Assembly: GCF_024505145.1 (NCBI RefSeq)
Contig: NZ_JANIAA010000001.1
Location: forward strand, 744,001 to 808,000
DNA from: Streptomyces rugosispiralis
Lineage (GTDB): Bacteria > Actinomycetota > Actinomycetes > Streptomycetales > Streptomycetaceae
DNA length: 64,000 bases
Direction of reading: 5' to 3'
The position numbers were made by a program, and so were the translations under genes. The notes below the pieces were generated by a model. That model did not search any database. It saw nothing but the letters and a program-made list of their open reading frames with translations, and was not told the DNA's origin. Position 1 is the first letter of the stretch. The number at the start of each line of letters is the position of its first letter. Shown piece after piece: positions 33,017-41,618 of the stretch.

Positions 33017-34857
33017 CGCCCGCCTCCTTCGCCAGGGCCGGATTCGCGAGCGGTGCCGCGAGTGCCGGATTCGCGGGTGCCGGATTCACGAGCGCCCGCG
33101 TCGCGAGTGCCGGGTCCGCGAGTGCCCCCCGCGTCCCGGGTGCCCGTTCCGCGGGGGGCTTCCACGGTCTCCGCGGCCTCCGCCGAGCGGTAGTGGGCGA
33201 GGGCCCGCACCGCCAGTCCGGCCGCGATGCCGTCGTCGGCGTAGCGCGCACAGCCGCGGATGTACTCGTTGACCGGGGCCGGGGTCCAGCCGCCGTCCGC
33301 CCGCTGGGCGTCGACGAGCCGGCGGGCCGCCGCCGCGAGGGCCGGGTCGGTGGGGCTCAGCCCGGCGGCGAGCAGCCCGCGCAGCGCCCAGGCGGTCTCC
33401 TCGACGGTGCCCCGCCGGGTGGTGCCGGGCCCGGAGCGCTCGCCCGTGCCCCACGAGCCGTCGGGGTGCCGGGTGCGCAGCAGCCAGTCCCTGGCCCGGG
33501 CCGCCGCCCGGTGGTGTTCCTCGGTGCGGCCCGCCCGGCTGAGGGCCTCCAGCGCCGCGGCCGTCCCGGGCGTGCCACCGCGGTACCACATGGCCTCGTA
33601 CGAGCCGTCGGGTCGCTGCCGGCCGACCAGCCAGCGCACCGCCCTGACCACGCGCGGGTCGGTGGCCCCGGCCCCGGAGTCGAGCAGGGCGCCCACGGCC
33701 TTGGCGGTCATCTGGGGGCAGGGTCCGAAGCCACCGGGTTTGCTGTTCCGCACGGCGAGGCTCCAGGACCCGGCCGCGTCCTGGGTGGCGGTCAGCCACG
33801 CCAGCCCGGCGCGCACATGGCGGTCGTCCGCGCCGCCGGGCAGCCGCAACAGGATGGCGCTGGACTCGGCCGTCTCCAGGGCCATCGGCCAGCTGCGCGG
33901 GCTGGAGAACCCCCAGTAGCCGGCCGGGCAGCCGAGCGCGCCGAACGGCTCTGGCTGCTGGTGGCGGTGGAGCGTCTCGCGGGTGCCGATCAGCTGGGGG
34001 TCGTCCGCGTGACCGGCCTCGATCAGCGCGGCGGTGGCGAAGTTCGTCCAGGTCACGTCGAGGGGCATCAGATCCCAGGAGCCGTCGGGGTTGGCCGCCG
34101 AGCGGAGCCAGCGGGCGGCGGCGCTCACCAGGTCGGGTGCCTGGCCGGAGCGGGCGAGGCCCAGGCAGATGAGTCCGGTGAGCCAGGGGTCGGTGCTGAA
34201 CCCGCCGGTGGCGCCCTCGCGTTCGTACGCTTCACGGACGATGGCCAGGGCCCGCGGCCGGGCCAGCCGGTCCAGGGCGCGACCGGCCGGGCCGCGGCGG
34301 CGGTGGGCGGACTGGGCGAGCGCCTGGCTCGCGTAGATCGGCAACCGCAGGCTCAGCAGGCGGCGGCTGAGGCCGGGGAAGAGCAGCAGTTCCAGGGGGA
34401 GTCGGCGCTGGGCGCCCTCGTGGGGCAGTCCGGCGAAGGTGTGGAACTGGCGGATGAGGGCGGTCATCGCGGGTTCCGGGACGGCCGCGGAGCCGCCGAG
34501 CTCAGCGAACCGGGCCTGTGCCGCGCGTACGGCCGACGCCGCCCGGCGAGGGGCGAGCAGGTGGAGCGCCGCGGCGGCGAGCGCGGTGGTGAGCGGTTCG
34601 GTGGGCACCGAGCGCATGGCCCAGCCGCCGTCGTCCCGCTGAGTCTCGCACAGCCAGGTGACACCGCGTTCGATGGTCTCCGCCGAGCCCTCGGGGTCGG
34701 CGAAGTGCAGTGCGGTGAGGGCTCCGGCGGTGTTCAGCGGGGAGGCGTGGTGCGCGCCGAAGACGAAGGCGCCGTCGTCGCGCCGGTGGGCGAGGAGCGC
34801 CTCGGCACCGGTGGTGACGGCCGCGCCGACGCTCTCGGTCAAGGCGGAAGCGGGCAT
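33013..34857 (-). CDS. squalene-hopene-cyclase-like terpene cyclase lacking DXDD
   Basis: 614 residues with the double alpha-barrel repeats of class II cyclases: QW-like units at RDDGGWAM, NPDGSWDL, DAAGSWSL, RPDGSYEA, HPDGSWGT and RADGGWTP. The segment LELLLFPGLSRRLLSL is like the membrane-entry region of hopene cyclase. Where DXDDTA should stand, the alignment by eye gives PMALETAESSAILL, and no DXDD occurs anywhere. The usual proton donor is therefore missing, so the substrate or initiation must differ. The C-terminal ~45 residues are degenerate repeats (ESGTR, GTRDAG). It is coupled to the FAD monooxygenase (4-nt overlap) and follows the UbiA gene by 33 bp. Confidence 0.82.
   Translation of the reverse strand: MPASALTESVGAAVTTGAEALLAHRRDDGAFVFGAHHASPLNTAGALTALHFADPEGSAETIERGVTWLCETQRDDGGWAMRSVPTEPLTTALAAAALHLLAPRRAASAVRAAQARFAELGGSAAVPEPAMTALIRQFHTFAGLPHEGAQRRLPLELLLFPGLSRRLLSLRLPIYASQALAQSAHRRRGPAGRALDRLARPRALAIVREAYEREGATGGFSTDPWLTGLICLGLARSGQAPDLVSAAARWLRSAANPDGSWDLMPLDVTWTNFATAALIEAGHADDPQLIGTRETLHRHQQPEPFGALGCPAGYWGFSSPRSWPMALETAESSAILLRLPGGADDRHVRAGLAWLTATQDAAGSWSLAVRNSKPGGFGPCPQMTAKAVGALLDSGAGATDPRVVRAVRWLVGRQRPDGSYEAMWYRGGTPGTAAALEALSRAGRTEEHHRAAARARDWLLRTRHPDGSWGTGERSGPGTTRRGTVEETAWALRGLLAAGLSPTDPALAAAARRLVDAQRADGGWTPAPVNEYIRGCARYADDGIAAGLAVRALAHYRSAEAAETVEAPRGTGTRDAGGTRGPGTRDAGARESGTRESGTRGTARESGPGEGGGR
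33040..33165. repeat. degenerate tandem repeat encoding the cyclase C-terminal tail
   Basis: Imperfect 12-24-bp units around GTGCCGGATTCGCGA and GAGTGCCGGGTCCGC encode repeating ESGTR/GTRDAG residues. They lie outside the catalytic fold. Confidence 0.5.
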
Positions 34858-34890
34858 GCGATCGGACCCTTCTGGTGGTGGCGCGGCGGC

Positions 34891-35892
34891 TCAGGGGCGG
34901 GGATCGGGGAGGGTGGGCCCGCCGTCGGCCAGGGGCGGCGCGGGGAACTCGTGGCGGGACCGCATCCGGCTCTGGGTGATGACGCTGACCGCGAGCAGTG
35001 GCGTCAGCAGCGCCAGGGCGGGTGCCGCGCCGGCGCCCGCGGCCACCACCGCCGCGGCCAGCACCAGGCGTTCGGCGACGAGGACGGCGTGGGCGCGCAG
35101 CGCCAGCGCGGGGGCGAGGTGCCCCGGTGACCGCAGCAGCAGCCCGAAGGCGCCCGCGCCGCACAGCGCCGCCGCCGACAGCAGTACGAGATACCCGGCC
35201 GTGTCCCCGGGCACCAGCCCGGTGGCGGCGCAGGCCACGGCCACGGCGGCCAGATACAGCGCGGCCGCGGTGTGGGTGGCGCGCCGGAGGCCCCGGCGCA
35301 CCGGCACGGTGGCGTAGCCGCCCCGGCGGTCGCCGTCGACGTCGCGGAGGGTGCCGACGAGGTTGGACGCGGTGTCATGGGCCAGGAACACCAGGGCGAA
35401 CGGCAGCGCCCGCCATGGTGGCCACGGCTGGACGGCCATCGCGCCGAAGAGCACGGTGAGCGCGGTCAGCACGCCGCGGATGAGATTGCCCGGCAGGCCG
35501 CGCCCCTTGAGGACCCGGCTGTAGGCCACGATGCCCGCCATCGCGGCGGCGGCCACGGCCACGGCGCGCCAGTTCGCCCACAGGGCCAGCGCGGCGACGG
35601 CCACGATGCAGCCGACGCCCGCTGCCACGGCCGTGCGCGGGCTCAACCGTCCCGAGGGTATGGGCCGTTGGGGCTTGCTGAGCGCGTCGAGGTCACGGTC
35701 GTAGTAGTCGCCGAGGTAGTGGCCGGCGACCCAGCCGAGGGTCGGCGCGGCCCAGGCCACCATGAGCTGGCCCGTGGTGGGGTGCGCTCCGGCGAGCGTG
35801 GCTCCGGCGAGTCCGACCAGCCCGGGATACCAGAGGGTGTACGGGCGCCAGGTCTGCAGATGGGCCAGGAGTGCGGTGCGCGGGGCCGCCAC
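34891..35892 (-). CDS. UbiA-family prenyltransferase or UbiA-type terpene cyclase
   Basis: 333 residues with about eight or nine membrane helices. The first aspartate motif is GDYYDRDLDAL (usual NxxxDxxxD, with Gly in place of Asn), followed by SKPQRPIPSG. The second is RDVDGDRRGGYATVPV. Both bind the magnesium-diphosphate of a prenyl donor. UbiA proteins either transfer the chain to an aromatic or lipid acceptor or, in some actinomycetes, cyclise it; the sequence does not decide which. GTG 35892 starts 4 bp after the polyprenyl synthase stop. It is a core gene of the operon. Confidence 0.85.
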   Translation of the reverse strand: MAAPRTALLAHLQTWRPYTLWYPGLVGLAGATLAGAHPTTGQLMVAWAAPTLGWVAGHYLGDYYDRDLDALSKPQRPIPSGRLSPRTAVAAGVGCIVAVAALALWANWRAVAVAAAAMAGIVAYSRVLKGRGLPGNLIRGVLTALTVLFGAMAVQPWPPWRALPFALVFLAHDTASNLVGTLRDVDGDRRGGYATVPVRRGLRRATHTAAALYLAAVAVACAATGLVPGDTAGYLVLLSAAALCGAGAFGLLLRSPGHLAPALALRAHAVLVAERLVLAAAVVAAGAGAAPALALLTPLLAVSVITQSRMRSRHEFPAPPLADGGPTLPDPRP

Positions 35893-35896
35893 GGCG

Positions 35897-36994
35897 TCAC
35901 CGGTCCCGGCTGACCGACAGATCGGCCACCGCCGCGAGTACGGCGGTGGCCCGGGAGCGGGGCAGCGGCTCCAGACAGGACTTGGCGCGGTCGGCCTGGG
36001 CCGTGGCCCGGTCCCGGGCGGCGGTGAGCGCGCCGGTCGTCTCCAGCAGCTCGCGCACCGTCCGCAGCGCGTCGGCGGCGGGCAGGGCGCCGCCGAGCGC
36101 CGCCTCCAGCCGGGCGCGGGCCGGGGCACCGGCCATGGCGTGGCAGAGCAGAAGGGGGAAGGTGGGCCGGGCGGCCGCGATGTCGCTGAGCGCGGACTTG
36201 CCGGTGGTGCGGCTGTCGCTGGTGTACGGCAGCAGGTCGTCGTGCATCTGGAAGGCCAGCCCCAGGTGCTCGGCGTAGGAGGTGAGCGCGTGCTGCTGGG
36301 CGGGGGATCCGCCGCCCAGGATCGCCCCGCCCCGGCAGGCGGCCCGGAACAGCGCCCCGGTCTTCAGCGCGCTCATGGTGAGGTAGCGGTCGAGTCCACA
36401 GCCGAGGTCGCCCCTGAGCTCGCCCTCCATCGCCTGGCCGCGGCACAGGTCGACACCCGCCCGAGCGAAGACCCGAACCGCGCCGAGGACCCGGCCCGGC
36501 GGCAGCCCGCCGGCGTCGTCGGTGAGCAGCCCGCCCGCGTCGTCCGTGAGCGGCCCGCCCGCGTCCTCGGTGAGCGGTCCGGTGTCCTCGGCGCCGTCGG
36601 TGAGCACGCCGAACATGCCCAGCATCAGGGCGTCCCCGGTGACGATGGCGTCGGTGGTGCCGTAGCGCGCCACGACGGACGGCCGGCCCCGCCGCATGGT
36701 GTCCCCGTCGATGACATCGTCGTGGACGAGGGACCCCACATGGAGGTACTCCACGCTCAGCGCGGCCGGGACGACGGCGGGTCCGCCGCCGCCCACCGCC
36801 TCGGCCGACTCCATGAGCAGCAGCGGGCGCAGCAGCTTCCCGGCCGGGAGCAGGGCGTACCGGGATATCCGGTGGAGGCGTTCGGCTTCCCGCGGCCAGC
36901 GCCGGTCGAGCTCGCGCAGCAGGAGCTCCATGGTCGGGGCGGCCTCGGCCAGCGGGTCGGCCAGCTCGGTGGCCGCGACGTCGGGCAGGGTCAT
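35897..36994 (-). CDS. polyprenyl diphosphate synthase with repeat insertion
   Basis: 365 residues, trans-prenyltransferase fold. The first Asp-rich motif is DDVID (92-96). The five residues before it (GSLVH) are small or aliphatic rather than aromatic, so products of C20 or longer are expected. The second motif is DDLLP (252-256), where the third Asp is Pro, followed by the normal TTGKS. An insertion at ~138-164 consists of three 8-residue units (PLTEDAGG-like) coded by a 24-bp tandem repeat. The start overlaps the aminotransferase stop by 4 nt. It should supply the chain for the UbiA and cyclase-like proteins. Confidence 0.88.
   Translation of the reverse strand: MTLPDVAATELADPLAEAAPTMELLLRELDRRWPREAERLHRISRYALLPAGKLLRPLLLMESAEAVGGGGPAVVPAALSVEYLHVGSLVHDDVIDGDTMRRGRPSVVARYGTTDAIVTGDALMLGMFGVLTDGAEDTGPLTEDAGGPLTDDAGGLLTDDAGGLPPGRVLGAVRVFARAGVDLCRGQAMEGELRGDLGCGLDRYLTMSALKTGALFRAACRGGAILGGGSPAQQHALTSYAEHLGLAFQMHDDLLPYTSDSRTTGKSALSDIAAARPTFPLLLCHAMAGAPARARLEAALGGALPAADALRTVRELLETTGALTAARDRATAQADRAKSCLEPLPRSRATAVLAAVADLSVSRDR
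36507..36578. repeat. three 24-bp tandem units inside the polyprenyl synthase gene
   Basis: Units such as CCGCCCGCGTCGTCCGTGAG plus CGGC repeat head to tail with few changes and keep the frame. A partly degenerate fourth unit follows toward 36600. Confidence 0.7.
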
Positions 36995-38010
36995 ACGGAC
37001 GCCTCCCGGTACTTCCCGGCGAGCTCCGCGAACGCCTGGTTGGCGTCGGGCTCGGCGACGGTCACCCGTATCCCCTCACCCGGTTTGCCGCACACCACCA
37101 CGCCGTGGTCCGCGCAGAACTGGGTGAAGCGCTCCACACCGGACGTCATGGGCAGCCACAGGAAATTGCCCTGGCTCGCGGGCGCCTCCCAGCCCTGGCC
37201 GAGCAGGATCCGGTGGAGCCGGTCGCGCTCCTGGGCGGTCTCGGCGCACTGCCGGAGCACCCGCTCATGGGCGCCGAGCGCGGCCAGGGCGGCCTCCTGC
37301 GCCACGGCGCTCACCCGGTAGAAGGGCAGGATCGTGCGGAGCGGGGCGAGCACCGGCTCATGCGCCACGAGATAGCCGACCCGCAGGCTGAGCAGCCCGT
37401 ACGACTTGGAGAACGTCCGTACCACACAGACCCGTTCATCGGCGCGGTGCAGGGCGATGCCGTCGGCGATGGCGCCCGGGTCGGCGAAGTCCCGGTACGC
37501 CTCGTCGATGACGACGGTGACGTGGGCGGGGAGCCGGTCCAGGAAGCGAAGGATCCGGTCATGCTCCAACGCGGTGCCGGTGGGGTTGTTGGGGGTGCAC
37601 AGCAGGACCATGCGGGTGCGGTCGGTGACGGCGTCGGCCATCGCCTTCAGATCGTGGTCGTATCCGGTGAGCGGCACCCGGACGGTGGTGGACCCGGCGT
37701 TGGCCGCCATCATCGGGTACGCCTCCCAGGAGGGCCAGGCGTGCACCGTGTCGGTGTCGGGTCCGGTGCGGGTGGAGAAGAGCTGCTGCAGCAGCGCGCC
37801 GGAGCCCGGTCCGGCGAGCACGTGCTCCGGCTCCACTCCCAGATGTGCGGCGAGGGCCTGACAGAGCCCGCCGCCGAGGGCGTCCAGGGTACGGTGGGCG
37901 GTCCGCGCGGTGCGCAGGACGGCGTCCACCACTTCGGGAAGCGGCGGGTGAACGGTTTCGTTGAGCGACATCTGATGGAACGGATTGTTCTCCGCGACCA
38001 CCGGAGTCAT
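36991..38010 (-). CDS. histidinol-phosphate-aminotransferase-like PLP enzyme
   Basis: 339 residues, fold-type I aminotransferase. The PLP lysine is Lys202 (RTFSKSYGLLSLRVGY). Asp169 and Tyr172 (VVIDEAYRDF) and the CTPNNPTGT loop complete the cofactor site. The N-terminal SLNETVHPPLP corresponds to the substrate lid of HisC-like enzymes. As the first gene of the terpenoid operon it is more likely a pathway-specific aminotransferase (aromatic or polar amino acid) than the housekeeping HisC. ATG 38010 was chosen; two ATGs up to 38049 are possible and none has a strong ribosome site. Confidence 0.85.
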   Translation of the reverse strand: MTPVVAENNPFHQMSLNETVHPPLPEVVDAVLRTARTAHRTLDALGGGLCQALAAHLGVEPEHVLAGPGSGALLQQLFSTRTGPDTDTVHAWPSWEAYPMMAANAGSTTVRVPLTGYDHDLKAMADAVTDRTRMVLLCTPNNPTGTALEHDRILRFLDRLPAHVTVVIDEAYRDFADPGAIADGIALHRADERVCVVRTFSKSYGLLSLRVGYLVAHEPVLAPLRTILPFYRVSAVAQEAALAALGAHERVLRQCAETAQERDRLHRILLGQGWEAPASQGNFLWLPMTSGVERFTQFCADHGVVVCGKPGEGIRVTVAEPDANQAFAELAGKYREASV

Positions 38011-38306
38011 GCGATTCCAGCCATCATGCATCGGGCACCATCCATCCATTCCAGCGGGGATTCGGGCGGAGGGAGGAATGTCACCGCGCCCGGTTCCCCA
38101 TGCCGGTCCGGCCGGGCCGATGGGAAGGAAACCGTCGTGGGCGGGCTATGACCGAACGGTCGGCCAGTGCGGGTGGGGCCGTGTCCGATCGGTCAGTTCA
38201 ATGGGCTAGTACGGGCGAAATCCGTCACCATGATTTTGACGGCCTATCGATCACGCGTCCAATTAAAGTCTTTCGGGAATTGATAAACGATTTCTATCTT
38301 CCTGTG
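38011..38306. promoter_or_regulatory. divergent control region of the terpenoid operon and LysR gene
   Basis: The right part (38220-38306) is strikingly AT-rich for this genome. It holds an inverted repeat CAATT-N13-AATTG (38260-38264 and 38278-38282), a shape expected of LysR-type sites. TATCTT (38295-38300) lies 6 nt before GTG 38307 and could be the -10 of a leaderless LysR mRNA. Confidence 0.5.
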
Positions 38307-39233
38307 GTGATCGAACTTCGCCAGCTCACCGTGCTCGCAGAGGTCTGTCGCTCCGGCTCGTACAGCGCCGCGGCGGACCACCTCGGTTACACCCAACCGG
38401 CCATCAGCTATCACATGCGTGCGCTGGAACGTGCCGTGGGCGTGCCGCTGACGGTCAAGGCGGGACGGGGGGTGCGGCTCACGCCCGCGGGCCACAGACT
38501 CGCCGAGCGGGCCCGGGGAGTGCTGGCCGGGCTGCGGGAGGTGGAGAACGAGTTCGAGGCGCTCGCCGCGCGCACCCGTGGCCGGGTGCGGATGTCCTCG
38601 GTGCAGAGCGTCTGTGTCGCCGTGCTGCCCGCGGCGCTGGCCCGGCTGGGCGCCTCCCGTATCGAGGTGGAGGTCGAGCTGGGCCAGACCGCCTCCCATG
38701 ACGCGTACCGGCTGCTGGACGCGGGCGAGACGGATCTGGCGATCGTCGCCGACGACGAGCCGGGAGCGGCGCAGGAGCCCGCGGGAACCCCGCTGCGGCG
38801 GGTCCCGCTGCTGGTCGACCGCCGCCATGTGCTGCTGCCGCGCGGCCATGCGCTCGCCGGGCGGCGCAGTGTCCGCCTCGCCGATCTGGCGCGGGAGCGG
38901 TGGATCCTGGAGCGGGACCGCGAGCGGCTGCTGCGGCGCTGCGCGGAGGCGGGGTTCGAGCCCCGGGTGGTAACCACGACCGATGACCAGGCGACGACGC
39001 TGGGCCTGGTGGGCGACGGGGTGGGGATCGCCCTGATGGACGGTCTCGGGCTGCTCCCCCGGCCCGATCCGCGGGTCGAGCCGCGCCCGCTGGACGACTG
39101 GCCCCGGCGCCATGTCTGCGCGCTGCTGCGGCCGGAGGCGGCCAGGGTGCCCGCGGTATCCGCCCTGCTGGAGGCGTTGCGGGCGGTGGCGGTCGAGCAG
39201 TCGGGGGGTGCGGTGGAAGCGGCGACGGCTTGA
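38307..39233 (+). CDS. LysR-family transcriptional regulator
   Basis: 308 residues. The N-terminal winged HTH (ELRQLTVLAEVCRSGSYSAA, YTQPAISYHMRALE) is followed by a LysR substrate-binding domain with VDRRHVLLPRGHALA and VGDGVGIALMDGLGLLP. It is divergent from the six-gene terpenoid operon and is the obvious candidate controller. The start is GTG 38307 or 38304; the upstream in-frame region is AT-rich non-coding DNA, so longer starts are unlikely. A 21-bp degenerate tandem repeat follows its stop. Confidence 0.88.
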   Translation: MIELRQLTVLAEVCRSGSYSAAADHLGYTQPAISYHMRALERAVGVPLTVKAGRGVRLTPAGHRLAERARGVLAGLREVENEFEALAARTRGRVRMSSVQSVCVAVLPAALARLGASRIEVEVELGQTASHDAYRLLDAGETDLAIVADDEPGAAQEPAGTPLRRVPLLVDRRHVLLPRGHALAGRRSVRLADLARERWILERDRERLLRRCAEAGFEPRVVTTTDDQATTLGLVGDGVGIALMDGLGLLPRPDPRVEPRPLDDWPRRHVCALLRPEAARVPAVSALLEALRAVAVEQSGGAVEAATA

Positions 39234-39248
39234 CGCCGGGTCCAGCGC

Positions 39249-39332
39249 ATCCGGCACCGGGCCCCATCGCGTCCGGCGTCAGGTCCATCACGTCCGGCGC
39301 CGGGTCCATCACGTCCGACGCCGGGGCTCTCA
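39249..39332. repeat. four degenerate 21-bp tandem units after the LysR gene
   Basis: CGTCCGGCGCCGGGTCCATCA and close variants repeat at 39270, 39291 and 39312, with a poorer unit before them. It is non-coding. Confidence 0.6.
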
Positions 39333-39413
39333 TGCGCCGCCGGGGCTCTCTCGTTCGCCGCCCACCAGGCCGTGAGCCCACCTCACCCGACGTGGTTCAG
39401 GCTCAGGGCCGGT

Positions 39414-40421
39414 TCATCCACTCTGGGCCAGGCTCAGGGCCCGGGCGCCGGGGGCGCAGCTCTCGTGGAGGGCGGCCAGTTCGGCGGGCGGCAGGGTGGC
39501 GGCGGCCGTGCCCCGGCGGTCGCCGTCGAGCAGGGCGCGTCCGGCCGCCAGCCACTCCGGGAGGGGTTCCACCCCGAGGTGGTGGGCCAGCCGGGTGAGC
39601 TCGCGCTCGGGCGCGTCGAGCAGGCCCTCGTACGACAGGGACATCCGGATCGCGGCGGGGAGCCGCGACAGATGTCCCAGTCCCTCGACGATCGTGCTCG
39701 ACCACAGCTCGCCGAACTCGGCCACGGGCACGGCCCGTTCGTACAGCGGCCGCAGATCGGCCTCGTCGTCGCTGAGCAGCGCCGCGAGACCGGCCGGAAG
39801 GTCCTCGGTACCCGTGGCGCGCTCCGTCATCAGCTGGATCAGCCGGAATCCGGGGTGGCGGCTCATGGAGAGCGCGCAGTCGGCGCCGTCCCGGTGGAGG
39901 TGGACGAACCGGGCTTCGGGGAAGACCTCCCTCAGCCGGGGCACCGACCGCAGCGAATAGCCGGACCGCTCCACGACGGCCCGTCGGCCGAACCGCTCCC
40001 CCAGCAGGTCGAACAGCGCCTGGTAGTGATCGGCCACCGGCGCCGCGGGCCGCCGGGACAGCCCCGGCTCCAGCGCGTCGAACAGCGCGTCGGGGTCGTC
40101 GGTGAGATGAGGCAGCGTCATCATGCTCACCGCCGGAATGCCCCCACCCGCCACCGAGAACCGGCCCTTGACATGCGGATACCGGTACTCGGGCAGCGGG
40201 ATGCCGTCGCGAATGACCCGGTTGGCGAACGACCGCGGAGTGGCGAGGATCCGCCAGAACTCCGCCCCGGTCAGCGGTGCCTCGGGCAGCGCGTCCGGCT
40301 CCAGGGAGGCGATCAGCTCGCTCACGCTCAGCAGATCCGGGTGCAGCCGCAGGATGCGCGACAGCGCGGTCGAACCGCATCGTCCGGTCCCCACGACGAA
40401 GGTCAGCGGCCGTACGGTCAC
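39414..40421 (-). CDS. PAPS-dependent sulfotransferase family protein
   Basis: 335 residues. The 5'-phosphosulfate-binding loop is VVGTGRCGSTALSRIL at the N-terminus, and the 3'-phosphate-binding segment corresponds to VHLHRDGADCALSMSRHPG. The rest is helical, as in bacterial small-molecule sulfotransferases. It would move sulfate from PAPS to a hydroxyl or amine. Lying next to the LysR regulator of the terpenoid operon and on the same strand as that operon, it could decorate the product, but it has its own promoter region and the link is only positional. Confidence 0.82.
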   Translation of the reverse strand: MTVRPLTFVVGTGRCGSTALSRILRLHPDLLSVSELIASLEPDALPEAPLTGAEFWRILATPRSFANRVIRDGIPLPEYRYPHVKGRFSVAGGGIPAVSMMTLPHLTDDPDALFDALEPGLSRRPAAPVADHYQALFDLLGERFGRRAVVERSGYSLRSVPRLREVFPEARFVHLHRDGADCALSMSRHPGFRLIQLMTERATGTEDLPAGLAALLSDDEADLRPLYERAVPVAEFGELWSSTIVEGLGHLSRLPAAIRMSLSYEGLLDAPERELTRLAHHLGVEPLPEWLAAGRALLDGDRRGTAAATLPPAELAALHESCAPGARALSLAQSG

Positions 40422-40663
40422 CCCAGGTGCCCCTTCCGTCTCCGACGACTACCGGCCTCCCTACCCATCGCCGCCCCCGCGCACCCCCGGCCACTCCCGT
40501 CACTCGTGGGGTCCCCTCGTCACCAGTTGTCTCCCCAGGCGCTCTTGAGGTCGGCTCCGCGTGACCGTACGTTCCACCGGACGGCCACCACAGGACACAC
40601 CCCCCACACCGCCGGGTCCGACACTTGAGGCCGTCACCGCACCTTCAAGACCTTGGAGGAGCC

Positions 40664-41575
40664 ATGCCCGCACCTGTGTTCAGCCGCCGTCACGGTATGC
40701 GCGCCGCGGCCGCGGCGGCCGTCGCGCTTCCGCTCGCCTCCCAGCCGCAGAACGCGGCCGCGGCCGCCCCCGTCACCCCGATCGCCTCCGCCGACGGCTC
40801 CCGACTGGCCGTCATGACGTTCAATCTGCGCTACGCCAGTGACGCCGAGCCCAACTCCTGGGGGCAGCGCCGCCCCGTCATGCGGGAGCTGCTGCGCCGG
40901 GCCCGGCCCCATCTGCTGGGTACTCAGGAGGGGCTGTACGGCCAGCTGCGCGACATCGCCCACGACCTCGGGCAGCGCTACTCCTGGATCGGCACCGGAC
41001 GGATGGGGGGCAGCCGGGACGAGTTCATGGCCGTCTTCTACGACACCGGGCGGCTCGAACCCCTGGAGTACGACCACTTCTGGCTGTCCGACACCCCGAA
41101 TGTCATCGGCTCCAACACCTGGGGCGGCGCCGTGGTCCGGATGGTCACCTGGGTGCGCTTCCACGACCACCACACCGGCAAGGAGTTCTACGCCCTCAAC
41201 ACCCATCTGGATCACCGCAGCCAGAACGCCCGTGCGCACTCCGCCGCGCTGATCACCGAGCGGCTCGGCGGTCTCGACCCCGCGCTCCCCCGCATCGTGA
41301 CCGCCGACTTCAATGTGGCGGCCCACGGCAACCCGGTCTACGACGCCATGCTGGACGGCGGCACGCTGGTGGACACCTGGGACGCCGCCGAGCGGCGCGG
41401 CCCGCTGTACGGGACGTTCCACGGCTTCGGCCCGCTGGTCCCGGACGGCGACCGGATCGACTGGATCCTGACCTCACCCGGGGTGCGCACCCGCCACGCC
41501 GTCATCGACACCTACTCGCGGGACGGCCAGTTCCCCAGCGACCATCTGCCGGTGCGGACGGTCCTGGAGCTGTAA
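40664..41575 (+). CDS. secreted endonuclease/exonuclease/phosphatase (EEP) family hydrolase
   Basis: 303 residues. The N-terminal SRRHGMRAAAAAAVALPLA is a twin-arginine-type or Sec signal. The EEP active site is visible as Asn (MTFNLRYAS), Glu (LGTQEG), His (NTHLDH), Asp-x-Asn (TADFNV) and the closing SDHLPV. Such extracellular enzymes cleave phosphodiesters of nucleic acids, sphingomyelin or sugar phosphates; the substrate is open. TTGGAGGAG precedes ATG 40664. It stands alone. Confidence 0.88.
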   Translation: MPAPVFSRRHGMRAAAAAAVALPLASQPQNAAAAAPVTPIASADGSRLAVMTFNLRYASDAEPNSWGQRRPVMRELLRRARPHLLGTQEGLYGQLRDIAHDLGQRYSWIGTGRMGGSRDEFMAVFYDTGRLEPLEYDHFWLSDTPNVIGSNTWGGAVVRMVTWVRFHDHHTGKEFYALNTHLDHRSQNARAHSAALITERLGGLDPALPRIVTADFNVAAHGNPVYDAMLDGGTLVDTWDAAERRGPLYGTFHGFGPLVPDGDRIDWILTSPGVRTRHAVIDTYSRDGQFPSDHLPVRTVLEL

Positions 41576-41618
41576 CGCGGGGCTCCCGCAGCGCCCGGAT
41601 CCCGGCAGCTGATGCCCC

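Noticed and set aside
33013..34857. DVTWT near residue 272 as an oxidosqualene-cyclase DCTAE equivalent
   Set aside because: By order of QW repeats the catalytic position falls later, at MALETA. DVTWT lies in the repeat before it, so I did not use it as the acid motif.
39249..39332. Regular 21-bp repeats as a possible CRISPR array
   Set aside because: Units are contiguous without unique spacers and no cas genes are present.
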